The notes beneath the pieces are model-generated. The model saw only the letters and a program-made list of their open reading frames with translations. It was not told the DNA's origin and did not search any database. Positions 16,455 to 23,655 of a stretch of 44,158 bases of DNA are shown one piece after another (the first letter of the stretch is position 1; every line of letters begins with the position of its first letter). The stretch is from contig JAATFB010000003.1 of assembly GCA_015655415.1 (NCBI GenBank), forward strand, positions 1 through 44,158. The letters run 5' to 3'. Position numbers and translations under genes: made by a program. This DNA is from Actinomycetales bacterium. GTDB taxonomy: Bacteria > Actinomycetota > Actinomycetes > Actinomycetales > Microbacteriaceae.

Positions 16455-16489
16455 CCTGTGCATAACCCGGGTTTCCTGTGCATAATCCG
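16455..16489. repeat. Pair of CCTGTGCATAAYCCG direct repeats, 20-bp period
   Basis: CCTGTGCATAACCCG (16455-16469) and CCTGTGCATAATCCG (16475-16489). Each contains TGTGCATAA, one mismatch from the complement of the DnaA box TTATCCACA. They lie about 185 bp before the HU gene. Confidence 0.6.
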
Positions 16490-16673
16490 CTTCCGCCGAG
16501 CGCATCTGGCGACATCCGGGGTGCGAATCGCCCCGGATCGCCCCGAAATCCGCGTGATTCCGCGGTTTCTTGGTACCGTGAGGGCGGTTCTCGAACCACC
16601 GATTGCGGCTGATCGCCGTGAAGCCCATCACATGAACGCTGCTAGGCAGCAGGACGTCCGAGGAGGACACTCA

Positions 16674-16961
16674 ATGGCTGACAAGTCGCTGAACAAGACC
16701 GAGCTCGTGGCGGCGGTCGCCGCGTCGACCGGTCAGAGCCAGGCCACCGTGGGGGCTGTGCTCGACGCCTTCTTCGCGACCATCGCCGAGACCGTCGCCG
16801 GCGGAGGCAAGGTCACCATCCCGGGTTGGCTGGCCGCGGAGCGCACGTCCACGGCCGCTCGCACGGGACGCAACCCGCAGACGGGTGCGGAGATCAAGAT
16901 CCCCGCGGGTCACCGCGTGAAGCTGACCGCTGGCAGCAAGCTCAAGGCTGCGGTGAAGTAA
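16674..16961 (+). CDS. hup: HU-family DNA-binding protein
   Basis: The 95-residue nucleoid protein bends and compacts DNA as a dimer. The N-terminal helices are K-S-L-N-K-T-E-L-V-A-A-V-A, and the beta-arm is A-A-R-T-G-R-N-P-Q-T-G with the DNA-inserting Pro. The G-W-L-A-A-E-R segment in place of G-F-G-x-F is usual for this family in Microbacteriaceae. A GAGGAGGA ribosome-binding site precedes ATG 16674. Single gene with its own terminator. Confidence 0.95.
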   Translation: MADKSLNKTELVAAVAASTGQSQATVGAVLDAFFATIAETVAGGGKVTIPGWLAAERTSTAARTGRNPQTGAEIKIPAGHRVKLTAGSKLKAAVK

Positions 16962-16977
16962 CCTCCAACGTCACAGA

Positions 16978-17008
16978 GAGGGGGGTGCCGCGTTCCGGCG
17001 CCCCCCTT
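16978..17008 (+). terminator. Terminator after the HU gene
   Basis: GGGGGGTGCCG (16980-16990) pairs with CGGCGCCCCCC (16996-17006), 11 bp with one G-U and a 5-nt loop, followed by TT. It starts 19 nt after the stop. Confidence 0.85.
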
Positions 17009-17120
17009 CCTCATGCCGGCGGCACCCGGCGCGGAGGCCGTCTCCCCGTCCCCAGGACATCGAGCGGACGGCGAGGGCACAGGCTGATCGGGGTGCGGCC
17101 GGAGGCGCGGTCGCAGCGCC

Positions 17121-17126
17121 TACGCT
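17121..17126 (+). promoter_or_regulatory. -10 hexamer TACGCT of a probable leaderless transcript
   Basis: TACGCT ends 6 nt before GTG 17133; no Shine-Dalgarno sequence lies between. Confidence 0.5.
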
Positions 17127-17132
17127 TGACGG

Positions 17133-19154
17133 GTGAGCAGAGTTCAGCGCGTCATCGGCCCCGTTGCCCTGGTGTGCTTCGCGCTGCTGGCGATCCTCGT
17201 CGCGCTCGCCTACGGCGGCGGCGCATCCGCCCCGGCGCTGCTCGATCCGGGTCCCGTGGTGCGTTGGGGGCTGCCCGTCGCGAACCTGTTCGTGAACCTG
17301 AGCGCAGCGGGCATGATCGGCGCGCTCGTGATGGCATGCTTCGTGCTCAGCCCGCAGCGGCCCGAGTACGATCGCGCACTGGACGTGGCGGCCGCGTCGG
17401 CCGCCGTCATGACGGTCGCCAGCGCGATCACTGGCATCCTCACCTATCTCGACGTGACCGGGTCGAAGCTGTCGTTAGACCAGCAGTTCAGCGACGGCAT
17501 CAGCCAGTTCGTCACGCAGATCGCGGTCGGACAGGTGTGGCTGTCCATCACGCTGATCGCCGCCGCCACGACGGTGCTCTGCTTCGCGGTGCGCAACCAC
17601 ACGGCCGTCGTGTTCGTCACGATCCTCTCGCTGTGCACGCTCGTCCCGATGGCCCTGAGCGGTCACGCGGCGGGCACGGCAGGCCACGACCAGGCGATCA
17701 CCTCGCTCGGCCTGCACATCGTCTTCGCCGCCATCTGGATCGGCGGGCTGGTCACCATCGTGCTGATCCGCAAGACCCTCGACAGGGAGCGACTGGTCGT
17801 CGTGCTCGAGCGGTTCTCCACGCTCGCCATCGTCTGCTTCGTGGTCGTGGCGTTCTCCGGCATCGTCAACGCCGGCCTGCGCATCGGGACGCTGCGCAAC
17901 CTGCTGACGGCATACGGCGTGCTGGTCCTGGTCAAGGTGCTCGCGCTCGTGGTGCTCGGCGTGTTCGGCATGTTCTGGCGGCGATACATGGTCGACCGGC
18001 TGAGACGGAGGGGGGCCCGGGGACCGTTCTGGTGGCTCGTCGTCGCCGAGCTGTCGTTCATGGGCATCGCGTCCGGCGTCGCAGCGGCGCTCGCCCGCAC
18101 GGCCACGCCCATCGCGCAGGTTCCGGCGTCGCAGCCCACACCGGCGGAGGTGCTCACCGGCGAACCCCTTCCACCGCCGGTCTCGCTGGCCGGATACCTG
18201 TTCGGCGTCAACGTCGACCCGCTGTGGCTGATCGGATGCTGCTTCGCGATCTTCTTCTACATCGCCGGGGTGGTGCGTCTACGCCGTCGCGGCGACAGGT
18301 GGCCGGTCGGCCGCACGATCACGTGGGTGGCGGGCATCCTCGCGCTGCTCTGGGTGACCAACGGCGGCATCAACGTCTACGAGAAGTACCTCTTCTCCAG
18401 CCACATGCTCGCGCACATGCTCCTGACCATGGCGGTGCCCGTTCTGCTGGTCCCGGGGGCGCCGGTGACGCTCGCGCTGCGGGCGATCAAGAGGCGCACC
18501 GACGGGTCCCGTGGCGGCAGGGAGTGGATCCTGCTCGTCGTGCACTCGAGGGCCGCGGCGTTCCTCACCCATCCGCTCACCGCAGCAGTGCTGTTCGCGG
18601 GATCGCTCTGGGCCTTCTACTACTCACCGCTGTTCAGCTGGGCCACCACCGATCACATCGGTCACGAGTGGATGATCATCCACTTCCTCATCACCGGCTA
18701 TCTGTTCGTGCAATCCCTGATCGGCATCGATCCCGTTCCATATCGGTTCCCGTATCCGTTGCGGCTGGTGCTGCTGCTGGGGACCATGGCGTTCCACGCC
18801 TTCTTCGGGCTGTCGATCATCACGACGAACAGCCTGTTCCTGGCCGACTGGTTCGGCGCCATGGGGCGCACCTGGGGCGGCACGCCGCTTCAGGACCAGC
18901 AGCTGGCGGGGGGCATCGCCTGGAGCATCGGCGAGATCCCCACCGTGGCGCTGGCGATCGCGGTGGCGGTGCAGTGGAGCCGCAGCGACGCCAGGGAGAG
19001 CACGCGCCGGGATCGGCAGGCGGACAGGACCGGAGACGCGGAGCTCGTCGCCTACAACGCCATGCTGCAACGGATGGCATCGGCCGACGGGGACGGGACG
19101 GGCGATCCGCCCGCGAACCGGCGACGGGATGCCGCGAAGGAGCCCCAGCCGTGA
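17133..19154 (+). CDS. CopD-CtaG fusion: copper resistance / cytochrome oxidase copper-chaperone membrane protein
   Basis: The 673-residue polytopic membrane protein has about 15-17 hydrophobic segments. The N-terminal half (about 15-330) looks like CopD, with S-G-H-A-A-G near 175 and H-I-V-F-A-A-I-W-I-G-G-L near 190 that supply conserved His in the membrane. The C-terminal half (about 345-620) matches the caa3-CtaG family, with S-S-H-M-L-A-H-M-L-L-T-M near 425 and G-H-E-W-M-I-I-H near 510. It probably moves copper to the oxidase or periplasm. This fusion is common in actinobacteria. The last 50 residues are polar and charged. Its stop overlaps the helicase start by 4 nt (19151-19154). Confidence 0.9.
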   Translation: MSRVQRVIGPVALVCFALLAILVALAYGGGASAPALLDPGPVVRWGLPVANLFVNLSAAGMIGALVMACFVLSPQRPEYDRALDVAAASAAVMTVASAITGILTYLDVTGSKLSLDQQFSDGISQFVTQIAVGQVWLSITLIAAATTVLCFAVRNHTAVVFVTILSLCTLVPMALSGHAAGTAGHDQAITSLGLHIVFAAIWIGGLVTIVLIRKTLDRERLVVVLERFSTLAIVCFVVVAFSGIVNAGLRIGTLRNLLTAYGVLVLVKVLALVVLGVFGMFWRRYMVDRLRRRGARGPFWWLVVAELSFMGIASGVAAALARTATPIAQVPASQPTPAEVLTGEPLPPPVSLAGYLFGVNVDPLWLIGCCFAIFFYIAGVVRLRRRGDRWPVGRTITWVAGILALLWVTNGGINVYEKYLFSSHMLAHMLLTMAVPVLLVPGAPVTLALRAIKRRTDGSRGGREWILLVVHSRAAAFLTHPLTAAVLFAGSLWAFYYSPLFSWATTDHIGHEWMIIHFLITGYLFVQSLIGIDPVPYRFPYPLRLVLLLGTMAFHAFFGLSIITTNSLFLADWFGAMGRTWGGTPLQDQQLAGGIAWSIGEIPTVALAIAVAVQWSRSDARESTRRDRQADRTGDAELVAYNAMLQRMASADGDGTGDPPANRRRDAAKEPQP

Positions 19155-20428
19155 CGGCGGTGACGCTGACCGCCGAGCAGGCTGCGGTCTTCGACGCCAT
19201 CGAGCACACGAGGGAGCACGTCTTCGTCACCGGCCGGGCGGGCACCGGCAAGTCCACGCTCCTGAACCACCTCGCGGCGAGCACCGCCAGGCAGCTCGTG
19301 ATCGGGGCGCCCACGGGCGTCGCGGCCCTCAACGTGGGCGGTCAGACCATCCACTCGCTGCTGCGGCTGCCGATCGGCGTCATCGCCGATCACGAGCTCC
19401 AGCAGCCCCGGGAGCTGGTCACCCTGCTCAACACCATCGACACCCTGGTGATCGACGAGGTCTCCATGGTCAACGCCGACCTGATGGATGGCATCGACCG
19501 CGCGCTCCGGCAGGCGCGCCGGCGCAAGGCCGACCCGTTCGGCGGGGTGCAGGTGGTGCTCTTCGGCGATCCCTACCAGCTCGCGCCGGTGCCGGGGGAC
19601 GTCGACGAGCGCGCCTACTTCGCCGACCACTACCGCTCGATGTGGTTCTTCGACGCCAGGGTGTGGCAGGAGGCTCCGCTGCGCCGCGTCGAGCTGAACG
19701 AGATCCACCGACAGCACGAGCTCGAGTTCACGCGGATGCTCAACGCCGTGCGCCACGGGCGCGTGACCAAGGAGATCGCGGACCGGCTCAACGCCGCCGG
19801 CGCGCGTCCACGGCCCGACGACGGCACCATCACTCTGGCCACCCGCAACGACACCGTGAACCGCATCAACGCCGTCGCGCTGCAGCGCCTTCCCGGCCGT
19901 GCCCTCACGGCGAAGGCAGAGGTGTCCGGCGACTTCGGGCAACGCAACTTCCCCGCCGACGAGACGCTGGAGCTGAAGGTCGGTGCCCAGGTGATGTTCC
20001 TGCGCAACGACCTCGGCCAGGGCGGCGACCCGCCTCGCTGGGTGAACGGCACCATCGGCACCGTCGCGCGCATCGACTCGAACGTGTGGGTCGACGTGGA
20101 CGGGGAGGTGCACGAGGTGGAGCCGGCGGTGTGGGAGCGGTACAAGTACACGTACAACCCGCTCACGAAGAAGCTCACGAAGGAGGTCGCAGCGGAGTTC
20201 ACGCAGTTCCCGCTCCGCCTCGCCTGGGCGGTGACCATCCACAAGTCGCAGGGCAAGACGTACGACAGCGCCGTCGTCGACCTCGGCGCGCGAGCGTTCA
20301 GCCCCGGGCAGACCTACGTCGCGCTCAGCCGTCTCACGTCACTGGACGGACTGTACCTGACCCGCCCTCTGCGCCCGGGCGACGTCATGGTCGACCCCGA
20401 CGTCGACCGGTTCATGCACGGCGGATAG
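19151..20428 (+). CDS. Pif1-like ATP-dependent DNA helicase (superfamily 1)
   Basis: The 425-residue helicase has Walker A G-R-A-G-T-G-K-S-T near residue 31 and P-T-G-V-A-A-L-N-V-G-G-Q-T-I-H (motif Ia) near 57. Walker B is V-I-D-E-V-S-M near 100, motif III G-D-P-Y-Q-L-A-P near 140, then E-I-H-R-Q, and the C-terminal T-I-H-K-S-Q-G-K-T-Y with Y-V-A-L-S-R. These are the Pif1/RecD-type motifs. The protein is short for the family and lacks accessory nuclease domains. GTG 19151 starts inside the stop of the CopD-CtaG gene, so it depends on that transcript. Likely role in repair or fork progression; no functional link with copper is known. Confidence 0.88.
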   Translation: MTAVTLTAEQAAVFDAIEHTREHVFVTGRAGTGKSTLLNHLAASTARQLVIGAPTGVAALNVGGQTIHSLLRLPIGVIADHELQQPRELVTLLNTIDTLVIDEVSMVNADLMDGIDRALRQARRRKADPFGGVQVVLFGDPYQLAPVPGDVDERAYFADHYRSMWFFDARVWQEAPLRRVELNEIHRQHELEFTRMLNAVRHGRVTKEIADRLNAAGARPRPDDGTITLATRNDTVNRINAVALQRLPGRALTAKAEVSGDFGQRNFPADETLELKVGAQVMFLRNDLGQGGDPPRWVNGTIGTVARIDSNVWVDVDGEVHEVEPAVWERYKYTYNPLTKKLTKEVAAEFTQFPLRLAWAVTIHKSQGKTYDSAVVDLGARAFSPGQTYVALSRLTSLDGLYLTRPLRPGDVMVDPDVDRFMHGG

Positions 20429-20720
20429 TGGCGGGCGGCGATCCGCGGCGGCTGTCCGCGGCGGCTGTCCGCGACGGCTGTCCGCGACGGCGATCGGCGA
20501 CGAGGATGCGTGCGGATCGTCCCACCCGCTCGTCCCACGCACCCGCTCGTCCCGTCCCGCTCGTCCCACCCACCCGCTCGTCTCGGCCCGCCTCGTCCCG
20601 CCCGCCCGGCTTGGCCCGGCCGTCGCGTCCAGTCCCACCTCGGTCCGTCGCGTCCAGTCCCACCTCGGTCCGTCCCGGCCTCGGCACCGGCCCCGCCCGG
20701 TCCGCCTCGTCGCGGGCTCC
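20429..20720. repeat. Gene-free low-complexity stretch with several tandem repeats
   Basis: The 459-bp gap before the beta-lactamase-like gene holds no convincing gene. GGCTGTCCGCG recurs at 20450, 20463 and 20476 (13-bp period). CACCCGCTCGTC-type units recur between about 20522 and 20580. An exact 25-bp unit beginning CCGTCGCGTCC is duplicated in tandem at 20620-20644 and 20645-20669. TAGGCT at 20848-20853 may be the -10 of the next gene. Confidence 0.75.
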
Positions 20721-20887
20721 GCGCTGCACCCGCGCGGCAGCGCGTTGCGGTCCGACCGCACGGCCGGGACGTCAGCTGTTCGGTGATCTCCGGCGCTCCG
20801 TGTCCCTCTCGTTACCGTGCGCTGCCGTGATCGTCCCCACCACCGTTTAGGCTGAAGGCCAGGACCGGGGGACCACAGGGAGCAGGC

Positions 20888-22243
20888 ATGTCACGGCGTG
20901 AGGGGCGCAGTCGTCGTCGGACGCTGCTCGCCGCGGGGGTGGCGGCCGTGCTGGCCGTCACCGCGCTCGCCGGATGCACCCCGGGCAGCACCGCCGCGCC
21001 GCTGCCGTCGCAGGCATCCGTCACCCTGCCCTCCGACGAGGCGAAGTCCGTCAGAGACGCCGTCACCGACGCCATGAAGCTCACCGGGGCGTCCGGTGCG
21101 ATCGTGGGGGTGTGGGCTCCGTGGGCGGGCAGCTACACGGCCGGGCTCGGCACGACGACCCAGAAGGGGTCGCAGCCGGTGACGCCGGACATGCCGTGGC
21201 GCATCGGCTCGGTGACCAAGCCCATGACGTGCACCGTCCTGCTCTCGCTGGCGCAGAAGGGCACCGTCGGCCTGGACGACCCGGTGTCGAAGTACCTGCC
21301 CCGTCTCGTCGGGATCCAGGGACTGACCCTTCGGCAGCTGTGTCAGAACACCTCGGGCCTCGGCGACTACATGGCGGCGCTCGGCCCGCAGTTCGTCGAC
21401 AATCCGCTGCGACCCTACGTGCCGCTGGAGCTCGTCTCGAGCGGCATGGGCGAACCGCGCGTGGGGACGCCCGGCCAGCGCTGGTCGTACTCGAATGCCG
21501 GATACATCCTGCTCGGCATGGCGCTGCAGGCCGCGACAGGCAAGGACTGGTCCTCGCTCTACCAGAGCGAGGTGTTCGGGCCGCTCGGCATGACCTCCTC
21601 CCAGCTCCCGGAGACGAACGGCATACCCGGATCCCCGCTGCACGGCTACGCCACGGAGCTGGACGCCCTCACCGGCGACCCGAAGTGCGGCAGCGTGCTC
21701 GACGACACCGAGCAGGCGCCGAGCGCATCCTGGACCGCGAAGGGGGTGGTCTCCACCCTCGGCGACGTGAAGACGTTCGCGCAGTCCTTCGCGGCGGCCT
21801 CGCTCCTTCGCGGCGAGATCAAGAAGGCGGCGTGGAAGACCGTGCCGCTGGGTGCCGACGTCGCCGCATGGCAGCAGTACGGGATGGGCGGCGTGCAGCT
21901 GGGCCCGATGCTCGGCCACGACGGCTCTGTGCCCGGATTCGTCACCGCGATGCTGAGCGATCCGGACTCCGGGCTGACCGTCGTGGTCATGCTCAACAAC
22001 TCGACCTCCGGCGCCGCCTACGCCCAGGCCCTGGCCATGAAGGTGACCGCGATCGCGGCGGCCTTCGCGCCCGCTTCCGGGCGCAAGGCGCCGCACATCA
22101 CGCTGCCGTGGACCGCGGACACGGCCCAGGCATCCCTCGACCAGCTGGCCACATGCCGGCCGGCCGGTGAGCCGCCCGCACCGGCGGCCGCAGCCGAGCC
22201 GACGCCGCCTCCCGCCGTCTACCGGCCGCTCCCCTCGAACTGA
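20888..22243 (+). CDS. Beta-lactamase-fold serine hydrolase lipoprotein
   Basis: The 451-residue protein has an Arg-rich start, a hydrophobic core and a lipobox L-A-G-C near residue 30, so it is an exported lipoprotein. It shows class C/DD-peptidase motifs: S-V-T-K near residue 111 (nucleophile Ser and Lys), Y-S-N near 200 and H-D-G near 345. The family (PF00144) includes D-alanyl-D-alanine carboxypeptidases, esterases and EstB-like proteins; antibiotic hydrolysis should not be assumed. The C-terminal 30 residues are Pro/Ala-rich. ATG 20888 is preceded by a GGGAG site. It stands alone between a repeat stretch and the DinB-like gene. Confidence 0.88.
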   Translation: MSRREGRSRRRTLLAAGVAAVLAVTALAGCTPGSTAAPLPSQASVTLPSDEAKSVRDAVTDAMKLTGASGAIVGVWAPWAGSYTAGLGTTTQKGSQPVTPDMPWRIGSVTKPMTCTVLLSLAQKGTVGLDDPVSKYLPRLVGIQGLTLRQLCQNTSGLGDYMAALGPQFVDNPLRPYVPLELVSSGMGEPRVGTPGQRWSYSNAGYILLGMALQAATGKDWSSLYQSEVFGPLGMTSSQLPETNGIPGSPLHGYATELDALTGDPKCGSVLDDTEQAPSASWTAKGVVSTLGDVKTFAQSFAAASLLRGEIKKAAWKTVPLGADVAAWQQYGMGGVQLGPMLGHDGSVPGFVTAMLSDPDSGLTVVVMLNNSTSGAAYAQALAMKVTAIAAAFAPASGRKAPHITLPWTADTAQASLDQLATCRPAGEPPAPAAAAEPTPPPAVYRPLPSN

Positions 22244-22274
22244 CGAGGCGGTGCGGGCGCGCGCGGTGAGCCGG

Positions 22275-22280
22275 TATGGT
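22275..22280 (+). promoter_or_regulatory. -10 hexamer TATGGT of a probable leaderless transcript
   Basis: TATGGT ends 6 nt before ATG 22287 and no ribosome-binding site is present. Confidence 0.55.
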
Positions 22281-22286
22281 CATGCC

Positions 22287-22808
22287 ATGCCGATAGTGCC
22301 CGACACGAAGAACTGGACCTGGGTGCTGGATCGCCCCTGTCCCGAGTGCGGATACGACGCGGCGGCGGTCTCGTTCCGTGACGTGCCCGCGCTCATCCGG
22401 GCGAACGCGGCGGCGTGGACGCCCGTGCTCGCGCGCGACGACGTGCGGGTGCGCCCGGACGACAGCACATGGTCGCCGTTGGAGTACGCGGCTCACACCA
22501 GGGACGTCTTCCGGGTGTTCTCCCGGCGGCTGCGTCTCATGCTCGATGAGGACGACCCGGAGTTCGAGAACTGGGATCAGGACGCGACCGCCGTGACGGA
22601 CCGCTATGGCGATCAGGATCCGGCCGTGGTCGCCGTCGAGCTGCGGGACGCCGCTGGCGCGCTGGCCGACTCCTTCGATCGCGTTCCGGATGCCGCTCTC
22701 GACCGCGTCGGCCGCCGCAGCGACGGTTCCGTCTTCACCATCGAGACTCTGGCAAGCTATTTCCTGCACGATCCCCTGCACCACCTGTGGGATGTGCGCG
22801 AGAAGTAG
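22287..22808 (+). CDS. DinB-like four-helix protein
   Basis: The 173-residue cytosolic protein begins with W-T-W-V-L-D-R-P-C-P-E-C-G and has the DinB/YfiT pattern of three spaced His: A-A-H-T-R-D-V-F near residue 70 and F-L-H-D-P-L-H-H-L-W-D-V near 160. These build a metal site in a four-helix bundle. Many actinobacterial members are thiol-dependent (mycothiol or bacillithiol) transferases. The N-terminal C-P-E-C pair is an addition typical of the actinobacterial subgroup. Substrate unknown. Confidence 0.82.
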   Translation: MPIVPDTKNWTWVLDRPCPECGYDAAAVSFRDVPALIRANAAAWTPVLARDDVRVRPDDSTWSPLEYAAHTRDVFRVFSRRLRLMLDEDDPEFENWDQDATAVTDRYGDQDPAVVAVELRDAAGALADSFDRVPDAALDRVGRRSDGSVFTIETLASYFLHDPLHHLWDVREK

Positions 22809-23159
22809 CCGCGGCTCGGCGTCGTCACCCGAATGGGGGCGGCGTCGCCGCGCGGGCCGGAGACCATCAACGCGGCCCCTGGTCGCGGGACCGCGCGCGA
22901 TGCATGATGAGTCGCATGGGTCCATTGCGTCAAAGGCATGTCGCCGGGGGACTCGTCTTCGCTTCGACATCATGCCGGGATGCCGTGGGCGCGGATGTCG
23001 CGGGGGCTGCAGCCGCGCCAACTGGCCTTTCGTCGCCGCGCCGCCGCGGCGATCGCCTCGGGGCAGACGGCGCCCGGGTCTCGACCGTCTCGTGAGGGCG
23101 CCGGCCGTCGCGGGGAGCACGCGGTGCCGCCCTGCCAGGGCCGCCGGCAGGGCGGCGAC
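22809..23159. other. Gene-poor stretch, nothing convincing
   Basis: The 351 bp between the DinB-like and membrane-protein genes have open frames in several registers but none with a ribosome-binding site, family match or clear coding bias. An in-frame upstream extension of the membrane protein to 22938 exists and was not adopted. Confidence 0.5.
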
Positions 23160-23645
23160 ATGACGGCGGGAGCGCCGCGGAACGAGCCCGCCGCCGCGGA
23201 GCCGCAGCACCGGCGCAGGCGGCGCCCGCCGGCGGAGCTTGTCGCCATCGTCGTGCTCACCTACGTCGCGGGCTTCGTGGCGATCGGCACGGGCATCGTG
23301 TTCATCCTGCTGCGGTACGTGGTGGACAGCGGCACGCTCGGCGGATCGTTCGGGGTGACGTTGATCGGTGCCATCGTCATCCTGTTCGGGCTCTTCATCA
23401 TCGCGATGGCCTCTGCGCTGGCCCGCGGCAAGCACTACGCCCGGGTGCTGACGACCATCGCGATGGCGGCGGAGTTCGCCTCCGGCGTGGCGTCCCTGGT
23501 CGTAGGCGGATCCTCGTACTGGTGGGCGATCACCCTCATGGCGGTAGCCGTGCTGGTCACGGTCGTGCTGTGGGCGGGGCGAGGAGGACGCTACTTCGCT
23601 CACATCAGCGAGCTGGACGCCGCAGGGCGCCGGACCGGTCGCTGA
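23160..23645 (+). CDS. Hypothetical four-helix membrane protein
   Basis: The 161-residue protein has a polar, Arg-rich N-terminus (R-R-R-R-R-P-P near residue 20) followed by four membrane segments at roughly 27-52, 60-85, 93-115 and 120-140. The start ATG 23160 is tentative and lacks a good ribosome-binding site; the open frame extends upstream. No family was recognised. It is convergent with the P-type ATPase gene. Confidence 0.7.
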   Translation: MTAGAPRNEPAAAEPQHRRRRRPPAELVAIVVLTYVAGFVAIGTGIVFILLRYVVDSGTLGGSFGVTLIGAIVILFGLFIIAMASALARGKHYARVLTTIAMAAEFASGVASLVVGGSSYWWAITLMAVAVLVTVVLWAGRGGRYFAHISELDAAGRRTGR

Positions 23646-23655
23646 GCGGCAGGCG

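Noticed and set aside
16441..16673. Replication origin
   Set aside because: Only two imperfect DnaA-like boxes, no AT-rich unwinding region, and no dnaA or dnaN nearby.
16826..19150. A long upstream extension of the helicase frame
   Set aside because: It overlaps the HU gene and the entire CopD-CtaG gene; the helicase motifs begin only after 19151.
20888..22243. Antibiotic-resistance beta-lactamase
   Set aside because: S-V-T-K, Y-S-N and H-D-G place it in the broad serine hydrolase/DD-peptidase family; resistance cannot be inferred.
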